Notes under the pieces: generated by a model
The model's database searches: none
Told to the model about the DNA's origin: nothing
The model's input: only the letters and a program-made list of their open reading frames with translations
DNA from: Panulirus ornatus
Taxonomy: Eukaryota > Arthropoda > Malacostraca > Decapoda > Palinuridae
NCBI RefSeq assembly: GCF_036320965.1
Contig: NC_092234.1
Span: 30,257,703 to 30,321,702 of the forward strand
DNA: 64,000 nucleotides
Reading direction: 5' to 3'
Program-made: the position numbers and the translations under genes
In this document: positions 23,817 to 34,000 of the stretch, piece by piece
Numbering within the stretch: position 1 is the stretch's first letter
How the letters are laid out: each line of letters begins with the position of its first letter

Positions 23817-24434
23817 AATTCCCTTTCGCTAAAAAAAACTCTTGGATTCTCTCCGTATACATGTGTTCGTACACAGATGAGGGGACTAAAAACGAGACAA
23901 GAAGCTACTGATGAATATAACCATCTCCTTTACGTCGTAAGTATACGACAGTGAGGGGCAGGACATGAGGAGCGATGTGAGGGTCGGCCACAGTGTCACG
24001 CGAGGTTCAGTACTTTGTGCAGTTCCCTATACATTATATCGAGGAACCATGACCCAAAGTCTCCAGTGCCTTAGCGGCTATTATCAATGTCGCGGAAATG
24101 GAATGGCATTCATCAATTATTTTTTGATGAATGACGAAACTCTTCATTATTAAATACCTTTCCCCGTGAAAAGGTAGGCCAAACTCGGGCCTTAAAAGGA
24201 TTATGGAATATTTCTTTTCAGGAGTATACGCGCATTTTTTTTTTTTACTCTCTTCTACACGAAGCATCTACTAATGCAACACTGAGTGGATATCCTAGTG
24301 GTAGCTGGCGCACCACGGTTGCTTCCCTCGGACATACTTTGAAAACTATTAAGGCTATGGGAACCCCTCACTCATCCTGAATGGCCTAATATTACACTTA
24401 CGAGTTAAGTGGTGACCCGTGTGTCACTCTGCGT
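23817..24434. other. No gene seen
   Basis: Unique sequence with no recognisable frame. Confidence 0.45.
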
Positions 24435-25070
24435 CAGGCGGTGGGTGTATGGCCACCCCGACATCGCCAGGACCCTAATGATGGAGGTCTTGGTCTGCAA
24501 TCAACTCGTGGTCCCATCATCATCGAACGTCTGCCCCTATCATCATCATCATCATGCTCCATCCATCGTAACCATATGATACAAGGATCTCAAGGACATC
24601 CATCACGGCGCGTATCCCCATCATCCGTCATGCTCCACTATCATCCACAACGACTCTTATCATCGCTCGTAAGCAGGATCTCGCCATCCACAGCTGTGAT
24701 CATCCAACAGGCTCATCCGTACACCTCCCAAATCACAACAGTAAACGCTGTGGGATCCCGATTCTACCATCCGCGTCCACATCATCAACCAAGGTTTGGT
24801 CATCAACAACAGTGTCGCATCATCAACAACCACCACCACGCCCCCCCCTCCCCCAACCCCTCCTTTATCAACAACCGCGAGCCACATTCAATTCCTGTGT
24901 GCCCCAGTCATCAATATCTGTGTGTACCATTAACAACCTACTGCATAACCTCGTCAATAACCATCTGCCAAAATCATCAACCATGCAAACCTATCATGAA
25001 TCATCCACCCACTCCATCCTCAACCATGGAGTCTTCAATCATCAACCGTAGACTTTGGCAGACTGCACAC
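24435..25070 (+). repeat. CATCATC / ATCAACC degenerate repeat region
   Basis: ATCATC, ATCCATC and CATCAACC words recur irregularly over about 600 bp of G-poor plus-strand sequence. This yields a 226-codon His/Pro/Ser/Ile-rich frame (24441-25121) without any domain. I read it as an ancient trinucleotide-type satellite rather than a gene. Confidence 0.55.
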
Positions 25071-25438
25071 ATGGACTGCATTACTAGGGCCTCTTATCAT
25101 GTCCATATCTACCAGTTCTAAGGAAGAGTCCTGGTGTTGCCCAGGATCTCTCTCCAAGGGCCCCTGCGGTCTAAGGATGCGCGCTACTCCCTGTAACAAG
25201 GAAATGTGGTCTTCTTACGAATGAGAAAATTCTTTAACGAAATAAAATGATACAGCCTCGCCAAAGGTGTCTCTTCGCTCACGGTGTAACCTCATGCAAG
25301 CGGAGCCCGGTAATACCAATCATACATATCTTACAAATATTCGACATTTCCCGTATCAGCGAAGTAGCGCCAGAGCGGTCCAAGAAATGGCCTCATTCAC
25401 TCAAATCCACTCCCTAACTCTCATGCATAATATATACC

Positions 25439-25442
<4 letters not shown>

Positions 25443-25510
<68 letters not shown>
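25443..25510. repeat. (TA)n microsatellite
   Basis: About 34 TA units bordering the 5' side of R1 copy b. Confidence 0.97.
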
Positions 25511-25513
<3 letters not shown>

Positions 25514-25747
25514 CCCTGGGGATAGGGGAGAAAGAATACTTCCCACGTATTCCCTGCGTGTCGTAGAAGGCGACTAAAAGGGAAGGGAGCGGGAGGCTGG
25601 AAATCCTCCCCTCTTGTTTTTTTTTGTTTTTCTCAAAGAAGGAACAGAGAAGGGGGCCAGATGAGGATATTCCCTCAAAGGCCCAGTCCTCTGTTCTTAA
25701 CGCTACCTCGCTAACGCGGGAAATGGCGAATAGTATGAAAGAAAAAA

Positions 25748-25749
<2 letters not shown>
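25511..25749 (+). mobile_element. R1 interspersed repeat, copy b (full length)
   Basis: A full-length, well-preserved R1: TATCCCTGGGGATAGGGGAG at the 5' end, AGGCGACTAAAAGGGAAGGG near 25568, a T-rich middle, GAAGGAACAGAGAAGGGGGC at about 25638, and the terminal stem-loop CGCTACCTCGC..GCGGGAAATGGCGA at 25701-25730. A short tail, ATAGTATGAAAGAAAAAAAG, runs into (TA)n. It faces the LINE of the next block tail to tail. Confidence 0.85.

Positions 25750-25827
<78 letters not shown>
25750..25827. repeat. (TA)n plus T-run
   Basis: About 23 TA units then about 30 T. On the minus strand this is the poly(A) followed by (TA)n that ends the LINE, as also at 45000-45105. Confidence 0.95.
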
Positions 25828-25830
<3 letters not shown>

Positions 25831-27779
25831 CTTTGTCGCTGTCTCCCGCGTTTGCGAGGTAGCGCAAGGAAACAGACGAAAGAAATGGCCCAACCCCCCC
25901 CCCCCCATACACATGTACATACACACGTCCACACACGCAAATATACATACCTACACAGCTTTCCATGGTTTACCCCAGACGCTTCACATGCCTTGCTTCA
26001 ATCCACTGACAGCACGTCAACCCCTGTATACCACATGACTCCAATTCACTCTATTTCTTGCCCTCCTTTCACCCTCCTGCATGTTCAGGCCCCGATCACA
26101 CAAAATCTTTTTCACTCCATCTTTCCACCTCCAATTTGGTCTCCCTCTTCTCCTCGTTCCCTCCACCTCCGACACATATATCCTCTTGGTCAATCTCTCC
26201 TCACTCATTCTCTCCATGTGCCCAAACCATTTCAAAACACCCTCTTCTGCTCTCTCAACCACGCTCTTTTTATTTCCACACATCTCTCTTACCCTTACGT
26301 TACTTACTCGATCAAACCACCTCACACCACACATTGTCCTCAAACATCTCATTTCCAGCACATCCATCCTCCTGCGCACATCTCTATCCATAGCCCACGC
26401 CTCGCAACCATACAGCATTGTTGGAACCACTATTCCCTCAAACATACCCATTTTTGCTTTCCGAGATAATGTTCTCGACTTCCACACATTTTTCAAGGCT
26501 CCCAAAATTTTCGCCCCCTCCCCCACCCTATGATCCACTTCCGCTTCCATGGTTCCATCCGCTGACAGATCCACTCCCAGATATCTAAAACACTTCACTT
26601 CCTCCAGTTTTTCTCCATTCAAACTCACCTCCCAATTGACTTGACCCTCACCCCTACTGTACCTAATAACCTTGCTCTTATTCACATTTACTCTCAACTT
26701 TCTTCTTCCACACACTTTACCAAACTCAGTCACCAGCTTCTGCAGTTTCTCACATGAATCAGCCACCAGCGCTGTATCATCAGCGAACAACAATTGACTC
26801 ACTTCCCAAGCTCTCTCATCCCCAACAGACTTCATACTTGCCCCTCTTTCCAGGACTCTTGCATTTACCTCCCTTACAACCCCATCCATAAACAAATTAA
26901 ACAACCATGGAGACATCACACACCCCTGCCGCAAACCTACATTCACTGAGAACCAATCACTTTCCTCTCTTCCTACACGTACACATGCCTTACATCCTCG
27001 ATAAAAACTTTTCACTGCTTCTAACAACTTGCCTCCCACACCATATATTCTTAATACCTTCCACAGAGCATCTCTATCAACTCTATCATATGCCTTCTCC
27101 AGATCCATAAATGCTACATACAAATCCATTTGCTTTTCTAAGTATTTCTCACATACATTCTTCAAAGCAAACACCTGATCCACACATCCTCTACCACTTC
27201 TGAAACCGCACTGCTCTTCCCCAATCTGATGCTCTGTACATGCCTTCACCCTCTCAATCAATACCCTCCCATATAATTTACCAGGAATACTCAACAAACT
27301 TATACCTCTGTAATTTGAGCACTCACTCTTATCCCCTTTGCCTTTGTACAATGGCACTATGCACGCATTCCGCCAATCCTCAGGCACCTCACCATGAGTC
27401 ATACATACATTAAATAACCTTACCAACCAGTCAACAATACAGTCACCCCCTTTCTTAATAAATTCCACTGCAATACCATCCAAACCTGCTGCCTTGCCGG
27501 CTTTCATCTTCCGCAAAGCTTTTACTACCTCTTCTCTGTTTACCAAATCATTTTCCCTAACCCTCTCACTTTGCACACCACCTCGACCAAAACACCCTAT
27601 ATCTGCCACTCTGTCATCAGACACATTCAACAAACCTTCAAAATACTCATTCCATCTCCTTCTCACATCACCGCTACTTGTTATCACCTCCCCATTTACG
27701 CCCTTCACTGAAGTTCCCATTTGCTCCCTTGTCTTACGCACCCTATTTACCTCCTTCCAGAACATCTTTTTATTCTCCC
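25828..27779 (-). mobile_element. RTE-like LINE copy 1 (5'-truncated, ORF intact)
   Basis: The minus strand carries the RT ORF, then a ~190 bp 3' UTR (GCATGTGAAGCGTCTGGGGT, a TATGTATATTTGCGTGTG segment, GGGCCATTTCTTTCGTCTGT). It then has the terminal stem-loop GCGCTACCTCGC..GCGGGAGACAGCGA and poly(A). Compared with copy 2 it lacks about 125 bp at its 5' end and everything encoding an endonuclease. Its 5' end joins directly to the 3' tail of R1 copy c in the same orientation. Confidence 0.88.
26017..27765 (-). CDS. Reverse transcriptase of RTE-like non-LTR retrotransposon (582 codons, N-terminally truncated)
   Basis: The protein copies element RNA into DNA at the nicked target (target-primed reverse transcription; family knowledge). 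In order: residues 1-75, the linker normally between endonuclease and RT; about 85-350, the RT domain with LRKMKAGKAAGLDGI, CIVPLYKGKGDKSECSNYRG, FRSGRGCVDQVFAL, AFMDLEKAYDRVDRDALWKV, GLRQGCVMSPWLFNLFMD and the catalytic box [13 protein letters not shown]; then FRYLGVDLSADGTMEAEV and LYGCEAWAMDR; then WFGHMERMSEERLTKRIY and GTRRRGRPNWRWKDGVKKIL. The tail resembles RTE/BovB-type elements, which supports the clade with moderate confidence. No APE endonuclease is present, so this copy cannot be autonomous. The ATG is simply the first in frame; the true protein began upstream. It is the only unbroken copy here, so it is probably young. Confidence 0.9.
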   Translation of the reverse strand: MFWKEVNRVRKTREQMGTSVKGVNGEVITSSGDVRRRWNEYFEGLLNVSDDRVADIGCFGRGGVQSERVRENDLVNREEVVKALRKMKAGKAAGLDGIAVEFIKKGGDCIVDWLVRLFNVCMTHGEVPEDWRNACIVPLYKGKGDKSECSNYRGISLLSIPGKLYGRVLIERVKACTEHQIGEEQCGFRSGRGCVDQVFALKNVCEKYLEKQMDLYVAFMDLEKAYDRVDRDALWKVLRIYGVGGKLLEAVKSFYRGCKACVRVGREESDWFSVNVGLRQGCVMSPWLFNLFMDGVVREVNARVLERGASMKSVGDERAWEVSQLLFADDTALVADSCEKLQKLVTEFGKVCGRRKLRVNVNKSKVIRYSRGEGQVNWEVSLNGEKLEEVKCFRYLGVDLSADGTMEAEVDHRVGEGAKILGALKNVWKSRTLSRKAKMGMFEGIVVPTMLYGCEAWAMDRDVRRRMDVLEMRCLRTMCGVRWFDRVSNVRVREMCGNKKSVVERAEEGVLKWFGHMERMSEERLTKRIYVSEVEGTRRRGRPNWRWKDGVKKILCDRGLNMQEGERRARNRVNWSHVVYRG

Positions 27780-28020
27780 TTTTCTTTCTTTTAAACTATT
27801 CGCCATTTCCCGCGTTAGCGAGGTAGCGTTAAGAACAGAGGACTGGGCCTTTTTTGGAATATCCTCACCTGGCCCCCTCTGTTCCTTCTTTTGGAAAATA
27901 GAAATTAAAAAAAAACGAGACGGGAGGATTTCCAGCCCCCCCCGCTCCCTCCCCTTTTAGTCGCCTTCTACGACACGCTGGGAATACGTGGGAAGTATTC
28001 TTAATCCCCTATCCCCAGGG

Positions 28021-28023
<3 letters not shown>
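27780..28023 (-). mobile_element. R1 interspersed repeat, copy c (full length), fused to LINE copy 1
   Basis: Minus-strand R1 from TATCCCTGGGGATAGGGGAT at the 28.02 kb end to the stem-loop CGCTACCTCGC..GCGGGAAATGGCGA (near 27792-27830). It has a short GAATAGTTTAAAAGAAAG tail. That tail runs without a gap into the truncated 5' end of LINE copy 1 at 27779/27780. Confidence 0.85.

Positions 28024-28092
<69 letters not shown>
28022..28092. repeat. (TA)n microsatellite
   Basis: About 35 TA units between R1 copies c (minus) and d (plus); a T-run follows to about 28113. Confidence 0.96.
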
Positions 28093-28101
<9 letters not shown>

Positions 28102-28110
28102 TTTTCTTTT

Positions 28111-28232
28111 TTTTCCAAAAGAAGGAACAGAGAATTGGGCCAGGTGAGGGTATTCCCTCAAAGGCCCAGTCCTCTGTTCTTAACGCTACCTCGCTAATGC
28201 GGGAAATGGCGAATAGTTTGAAAGAAAGAAAG

Positions 28233-28233
<1 letters not shown>
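28111..28233 (+). mobile_element. R1 interspersed repeat, copy d (3' half)
   Basis: Begins within the T-rich middle of R1 (TTCCAAAAGAAGGAACAGAG), so it is a 5'-truncated copy. The stem-loop CGCTACCTCGC..GCGGGAAATGGCGA is kept, and a (GAAA)n tail ends it before (TA)n. A fixed 3' end with a variable 5' end fits retroposition. Confidence 0.85.

Positions 28234-28234
<1 letters not shown>

Positions 28235-28314
<80 letters not shown>
28235..28314. repeat. (TA)n microsatellite
   Basis: About 40 TA units closing transposon cluster 1. Confidence 0.96.
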
Positions 28315-28316
<2 letters not shown>

Positions 28317-28705
28317 TCTTTATATATTTTTTTATATTTTTTTCGTCCCTGGCACTAAACGTTAGGGCTTCCCTCCATTGAGCCCACGTTTGATATATAA
28401 TTCATGGCCTGCATGATGAGCAGTGTCCACGGTGCCAGACATTTACAATGGTGTACAGAAGAACCATTATGATGGACACACTGACCTCGACAATGACCTG
28501 GAACACGTGACAAATGACCTTTCCTTGACCCGCCTAGTAACGCCGTCAATAAGAAACATTTCTTTTTTCTTACTGCTGGAGGGAAAAAATCGAACCCTGG
28601 TATTCCGCTTTGCTTCTGTATTACACACTTTCTTCGAACAGAACCAAGAAGGCATTTATTGCTCTTTATATATAATGATATTACAGCACTCAATTCACAT
28701 GGCAC

Positions 28706-28707
<2 letters not shown>
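28315..28707. other. No gene seen
   Basis: Unique sequence; open frames here extend into the TC array and have no domain. Confidence 0.45.

Positions 28708-28780
<73 letters not shown>
28708..28780. repeat. (TC)n microsatellite, left arm of an inverted pair
   Basis: About 36 TC units. Together with (GA)n at 28926-28996 it forms two complementary ~70 bp arms around a ~145 bp spacer. Confidence 0.96.
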
Positions 28781-28783
<3 letters not shown>

Positions 28784-28923
28784 CGCTGACTCTCCCTCTG
28801 CACTATATGCCCATGTTAGATGCACCGAAGCACTCTTACAGCGAACACATACACAGAAAGACTTGCTTAGTTATAAAGAAAAATTATCCATTACCATCAA
28901 AATAACAATCAAAGGACATCAAC

Positions 28924-28925
<2 letters not shown>

Positions 28926-28996
<71 letters not shown>
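28926..28996 (+). repeat. (GA)n microsatellite, right arm of an inverted pair
   Basis: About 35 GA units, complementary to the TC array 145 bp upstream. Confidence 0.96.
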
Positions 28997-28997
<1 letters not shown>

Positions 28998-29099
28998 AGA
29001 TCAACCAGCCACTTACAGTTTACTGTACAGGTGTTTCAGCCAACCTCTGAACTTCTCGACCGCTGTATTATGAACAGCGGTAAAGACGGACCCCAGCGG

Positions 29100-29790
29100 T
29101 AGGCACCTCGCCAGACCACTCCCATGTACTGGTCTCGGTGGTCAGAACTCCCGACAGCGAGATATCCCGACACGGCGCATGAGAAAAGTATCCCAGAAGA
29201 GGTAATCCCAGGAGAAATCCCAGTCTTTTTCTTCAAGAGAAATCTTTCTCTTTTTCTAATCCCGACTGTGCTAATCCATGGTTTGGAATACCTGTAATCT
29301 CCCGATTGGAGTTTCTCTTCTGGAATCCTGATACGGTCCAATCCCCAGTTTGGGATCCCAGATGAGATTATTTCCTTTAAGGAAACATAGTAGTAGTAGC
29401 AGCAGTAATCCCCGGTGCGTAATTCTCTTGTGGAATCCCGGTATTGGTACTTCCCGTCGTGTGAACTCCAGAGGGAATCACAACAAGCGTTGGGAAGGGT
29501 CACCTGCTGACAAGAGGCTTGGAGGCAGAAATTTCGTTATTACGTTGTTTACATTTCTCATGCCAATCGCCAGGGAAGGCTGACGGGTGAAGACGATCAT
29601 ACACGGTCCGTTATGGCCGGTTACGAGTTCTGCAAGGTGTTGTACCGGCCGGTTACGTACGGGAACGGCTGGTTAGGAGCACAGCTGGTCACTTGGGGGT
29701 GTGGGAGGAGGCCGAGTTCAGAATATCCGACGAATGAATCATAACACATGACCTTCAGCGAGTCAGAAGTATTCGTCCTTCAACAAGCTG
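29100..29790. repeat. Degenerate repeats (AATCCC and GGCCGGTTACG words), no gene
   Basis: At 29145-29480 AATCCC/GGGATT words recur in both orientations. At 29608-29675 GGCCGGTTACG appears three times with decay. No convincing frame is seen. Confidence 0.45.
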
Positions 29791-29794
29791 CACC

Positions 29795-30690
29795 GGACGC
29801 AAAACACACCCTGAACCCGTGCGAACACACCCTGAACCTGTACGAACACACCCTGAACATGTGAGAACACACCCTGAACCTGTACGAACACACCCTGAAC
29901 ATGTGAGAACACACCCTGAACATGTGAGAACACACCCTGAACCTGTACGAACACACCCTGAACATGTGAGAACACACCCTGAACCTGTGCCAACACACCC
30001 TGAACCTGTACGAACACACCCTGAACATGTGAGAACACACCCTGAACCACTAAGAACACACCCTGAACCGTAGGAATACACCCTCAAGCTGCAACAGCAT
30101 ATCTTAAACCTCTCGGAACACAATCTATAACTGTAGGAACACACACCCTGAAGCTGTAACAACACAGCCTAAAGCCATAATAACACCCTACAGCTGTAAC
30201 AACACATCCTGGAGCTTTAACAACACACCTTAAAGCCGTAGCAACACCCTACGGCTGTAACAACACATCCTGAAGCTTTAACAACACACCCCAAACATGT
30301 TGCAGCACTATCTGAAGGCGTACAAACATGCATCCTGAACCTGCAACAATATACACTTTGAAGTTGTAACTAATCCTAAAACTAGAAGAACTCATACTCA
30401 ACCTTTAACAACAATCACCTGAACTTCTACGAACATACTCTGAACCTGAGGAACACATCCTGAACCTGTAAGAACACACACCTTGAACCTTTAAGGACAC
30501 ACTATGAACCTGTAACTACACGCACCCTGTCCCTATGACAACACAATCTGAACATATAACAACACACCCTGAACCTATAAAGACATACCTTGAACCGGTA
30601 AGAACACACACCGTGAACATATCGAACACATCCTGAACCTAAGAACACACACCCTGAACATATACGAACACACCCTGAACCTGTAAGAGC
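29795..30690 (+). repeat. 21 bp minisatellite, clean core and long degenerate flank
   Basis: Unit ACACCCTGAACCTGTACGAA plus C. About 13 near-perfect copies (29805-30075) alternate two variants (CTGTACGAAC and ATGTGAGAAC). Increasingly decayed copies follow to about 30690. As a 21 bp period keeps frames open, a THPEPVR heptad frame (plus) and VQGVFSH frame (minus) arise; neither is supported as coding. The clean-to-decayed gradient suggests recent re-amplification at the left end. Confidence 0.95.
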
Positions 30691-30944
30691 TACATGGCTA
30701 TCAATTACGATATCTAATTCACCACAACCAAAAATATTCGATACACAATATCAAAGTACCGACATACAGCTAAGCCTGGCTACTCCGAACATTAATATCA
30801 GATAAAAAACAAGAATAACAAGGTATAATAATGACATAAAAAGAGGAGGTAACAAACAACTTTGGACATGGCGAGTCTATTTGACAGACACGCTCGCTGA
30901 AGCAACAATAATAAAGTTAATCTAATGAATTTTTCGGTATATAA
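30691..30944. other. No gene seen
   Basis: AT-rich unique sequence. Confidence 0.45.
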
Positions 30945-31012
30945 GGTATCAAACTCGCGCATGTAGAGCGGTCTCCCGATCGTGGATCTGTTAGGCTGAG
31001 CTACGTTAACTG
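30945..31012 (-). mobile_element. tRNA-like relic (decayed tRNA or SINE head)
   Basis: Read on the minus strand: AACGTAGCTCAGCCTAACAG resembles a D-arm/A box (TAGCTCAG). ACGATCGGGAGACC resembles the anticodon-to-variable part of many tRNAs, and GAGTTTGATACC resembles a B box (GGTTCGATTCC with substitutions). The spacing is near that of a tRNA but the D-stem does not close, so it is not a functional tRNA. It is not obviously the same family as the SINE at 15.4 kb. Confidence 0.35.
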
Positions 31013-31224
31013 TGGGAACATATCTTACTGAGGCACCACATTACTCCAACCACCGCACTCCCACCGCAGGTACTGCCACTGCTATACCACCAGCACCGCA
31101 GTCCCAGCACTAGTGCTGCCACAATAAGACCATTACCATATTCCCCACCACACCGCCACCACCAACACAAGTCCTATCACAATGCTGCTACCACTTAAGG
31201 TTGGGTAAAAAACACACACCACTG
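31013..31224. other. CCACCGC-rich sequence, no gene
   Basis: Words such as CCACCGCACTCCCACCGCAG and AGCACCGCAGTCCCAGCAC give trinucleotide-like texture; no frame is supported. Confidence 0.4.
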
Positions 31225-31440
31225 AACCACACCAAGGACACCACTGTGACTCACCACGGACACCACTGTGACTCACCACGGACACCACTGTGACTCACCA
31301 CGGACACCACTGAAGCTCACCAAGAACACCAGTGGAGCACATCATGGACACCACTGAACTACAGCAGAACACCACTAAACCACACGACGGACGCCACTGG
31401 AACACACCAGAACACCACTGGAACTCTAGACGTATCACTG
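31225..31440 (+). repeat. 22 bp minisatellite
   Basis: Unit CACCACGGACACCACTGTGA plus CT, with four clean copies (31235-31310). More diverged copies follow (ACACCACTGAACTACAG, ACGCCACTGGAACACACC). Confidence 0.85.
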
Positions 31441-31464
31441 ATGTTTTACTCGACTCATTGCATT

Positions 31465-31585
31465 AAGCACGACGGTACGACCCGTGGGCAAGACGGCGTG
31501 GTCGATGACCTAACCCTCAAGGTCAGGTCATATGCTAGGCTGTTACATCTATGGGTCATACCGTCGAGCTCAAGAGTTATATCGT
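31465..31585 (+). repeat. GGTCGTRCCGTCGTG repeat fragment
   Basis: CACGACGGTACGACCCGTGG, AAGACGGCGTGGTCGATGAC and GGGTCATACCGTCGAGCTCA are decayed units of the family best seen at 12.05-12.13 kb. It borders the LINE fragment that follows. Confidence 0.5.
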
Positions 31586-31868
31586 TGTGTTCAAGGCAAG
31601 GGGAACAAAAGCGAGTGTTCACACTACAGAGGTACAAGTCTTAAGTGTACGTACACCTGGTAAGCAGTATGGGAGAGTGGTGATCAAGAGGCTGAGGGCA
31701 TGTACAGAGCGTCAGATTAGGGAGGAGCAGTGAGGTTTCAGACGTGGTAGAGGAAGTGCGGGATCAGGTGTTTGCTTTTGGGAATGAGAGTGAAAAATAC
31801 TTAGAAAAAACAGAAGGATGTGTAGGTGGCATTTATGGAGATTTGTAGGCTACAGTTATGGATCTGCG
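31586..31868 (+). pseudogene. Decayed LINE reverse-transcriptase fragment
   Basis: Translated pieces match the RT of copy 1: ARGTKASVHTTEVQVLS (for GKGDKSECSNYRGISLLS), then GKQYGRVVIKRLRACTERQI and REEQ (for GKLYGRVLIERVKACTEHQIGEEQ). A stop replaces the cysteine after EEQ near 31732. Nucleotide similarity continues through GGTTTCAGACGTGGTAGAGG and GATCAGGTGTTTGCTTTTGG to about 31868 with frame breaks. Only about 90 codons of the central RT remain; this copy is older than copies 1, 2 and 4. Confidence 0.8.
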
Positions 31869-33564
31869 ACCACCATGTAGTTCTCCTTCCTTACCTCCCT
31901 CTCTCCCTTCCTTCTTTACCCTCCCTGTAAATCCTCAACTTACGACGCCATTGTCCTTGAGAGTCATGAGGTATCTGAACTACCACCTCGGTTACTTCCC
32001 TCCATTACACAAGTTCACCAGTCGACGTAACCAACCATCGCAAACAAGAGTTGGAAAAAAAAAAAAAGGGAGCCTTCGGAAGCCTTGACATTTACAACAC
32101 GACGATACGCAGCGTCGCAACCCCGACGGATGGTTCGGGCTCGACCGCGCCTGCCTTCCACGAGCACGGGGTTACACGATCCTGAGGACACACACTCATA
32201 CAACGAGAGGCACAAACTTATCATTCTACAGTACATTACCGGCACGGAAACCGAAGTTAACATTACGGTTCATTTGGTACCACTTGGTAGAGGGGGATCA
32301 GGTGCAGACAAAACAATACCTGTTAATAAAAAAAAAGTCTTGAATTGGACCAAGAGTGCCCCATGACGATCAAAAGATCCGTCGAACTCCTCCCACACAA
32401 AGGAACCCTCCAGTCGCCGACAAAGTGCGGGCCATTCTTACCCACGTTGAGTCTCCCCTGCTCGATGGTGGCGAGTTTCCCGTTCTCTTGGCAAATGTTT
32501 ACACAACTCTTCCTGGACGCTGGAGCTTCCTCCCCGCACGGAGTTCGCGAGAGGTGCAATGGCTATCAACTCAAATGCCAATGTCTGCATGCTACGAGGG
32601 TTATATGTATTTCATATCCATATCTAATAAAAAGAATTCTACTTCAGAAAGTCTCATATTCGGACACAAGGGACGCCACCCTAACCAGTCTGGGACGATC
32701 AACATGCTCAAATGTACGCTAAGTAAAACATCAAATTCTCTGGCTTCTTCCCTCGTAATATTTCACCATACTCTTCGTTTCCAGTAAAGCCCACATGGTA
32801 TCATAATGAGCACGCTGAAGTCCCGTATCTTTTCCACACCCTTAGCCATGGTTAAGAGAGTAGTGGATATTAAAGTACTGAACGAACAACAACACATCAT
32901 GCGAACTTGAAAAGAATATTCAGGATTAGATGATATAATCAAGTAAACAACTAACTTTATTAAACTAACCTTATTAAGTTTTAAAACGAAACGTTTTGAA
33001 ACTGTACAAGAGAAAAGAACTAAAACTGAAAATATCGAAATTGTACGATGATGGAAGTGATGACAACGAATGAAGTACTGACAATGAATGAAGCGCTAAC
33101 AATGAGTGACGTGCAAACATTTCAACAGATACATTAACGACAAAAAACAATGTCTCCACAATAATGATAATCATTCCAAAAAATTTTCCGCTGTGGAACA
33201 ATGTTACTTGACCTTTCCAGCCAATTATACGGTGAGGGGCGATATGCGATGTTCACCTTCAACTTTTTTCATGTATTTCTCACGAAAAATACCTTTTACT
33301 TTTACTAATTCACCTTTGATATTACATTCAGTTAATAATAACTTGTTCTTATACATTACGGTTTAAAGATTTCCAGAGATCTTGGTTCATTCTTCACGTT
33401 CCAGTTAACACAGGCCCTGGTGACGTAACTCGGGAACCGTCTTACGAGAACCGACTGACGTTGTGTATGTCGCTCGTTCCCGCTGGAGTCGTATGAGACA
33501 CACGTGTCACTCGTTAAGCCTCAGGTCGAATGATAAGAAAAGTTCGTCAATAACATTTCTCGAA
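31869..33564. other. No gene seen
   Basis: About 1.7 kb of unique sequence. A 143-codon plus-strand frame (32356-32787) and others nearby have no recognisable domain. The segment 32080-32180 is GC-richer than its surroundings. Confidence 0.4.
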
Positions 33565-34000
33565 GTCGAATAATGCGATGTATGTTACTCTCATATCTCC
33601 TCCAGTCGAATACTGCTATACGTCTCTCACTACCGCTCCTCCTCCAGTCGAATACTGCTCTACGTCTCTCACTACCGCTCCCCCTCCAGCCAAATACTGC
33701 TATACGTCTCTCACTACCGCTCCTCCTCCAGTCGCATACCGCTCTATGTCTCTCACTGCCGCTCCTCCTCCAGTCGCATACTGCTCTAGGTCTCTCACTA
33801 CCGCTCCTCCTCCAGTCGCATACAGCTCTACGTCTCTCATTACCGCTCCTCCTCCAGTCGCATACTGCTCTAGGTCTCTCACTACCGCTCATCCTCCAGT
33901 CGAATACTGCTCTACGTCTCTTCACTACCGCTCCCCTTCCAGTCGAATACTGTTCTACGTCTCTCACTACCGCTCCTCCTCCAGTCGAGCAATTCACAAC
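33565..34000 (+). repeat. 42 bp minisatellite, about 10 copies
   Basis: Unit CGAATACTGCTCTACGTCTC plus TCACTACCGCTCCTCCTCCAGT (42 bp). Base 4 of the unit varies (CGAATAC/CGCATAC), as do several other sites. The length is a multiple of three, so frames stay open on both strands. A one-base insertion near 33920 shifts the frame, which argues against selection for coding. Decayed units continue to about 34190. Confidence 0.95.

Noticed and set aside
23365..23874. Arg/Tyr heptad-repeat protein (minus) and VYSSIPS heptads (plus)
   Set aside because: A 21 bp minisatellite leaves both strands open by construction. No non-repeat coding flank is present.
24441..25121. 226-codon His/Pro/Ser-rich frame
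   Set aside because: Composition follows from CATCATC/ATCAACC words. No domain, and the opposite strand is similarly open.
26081..26533. Long plus-strand frames antisense to the LINE
   Set aside because: Shadows of the minus-strand reverse transcriptase; they recur antisense to copies 2, 3 and 4 in the same way.
29763..30165. VQGVFSH / THPEPVR heptad proteins
   Set aside because: Artefacts of a 21 bp minisatellite; all frames decay with the repeat on the right side.
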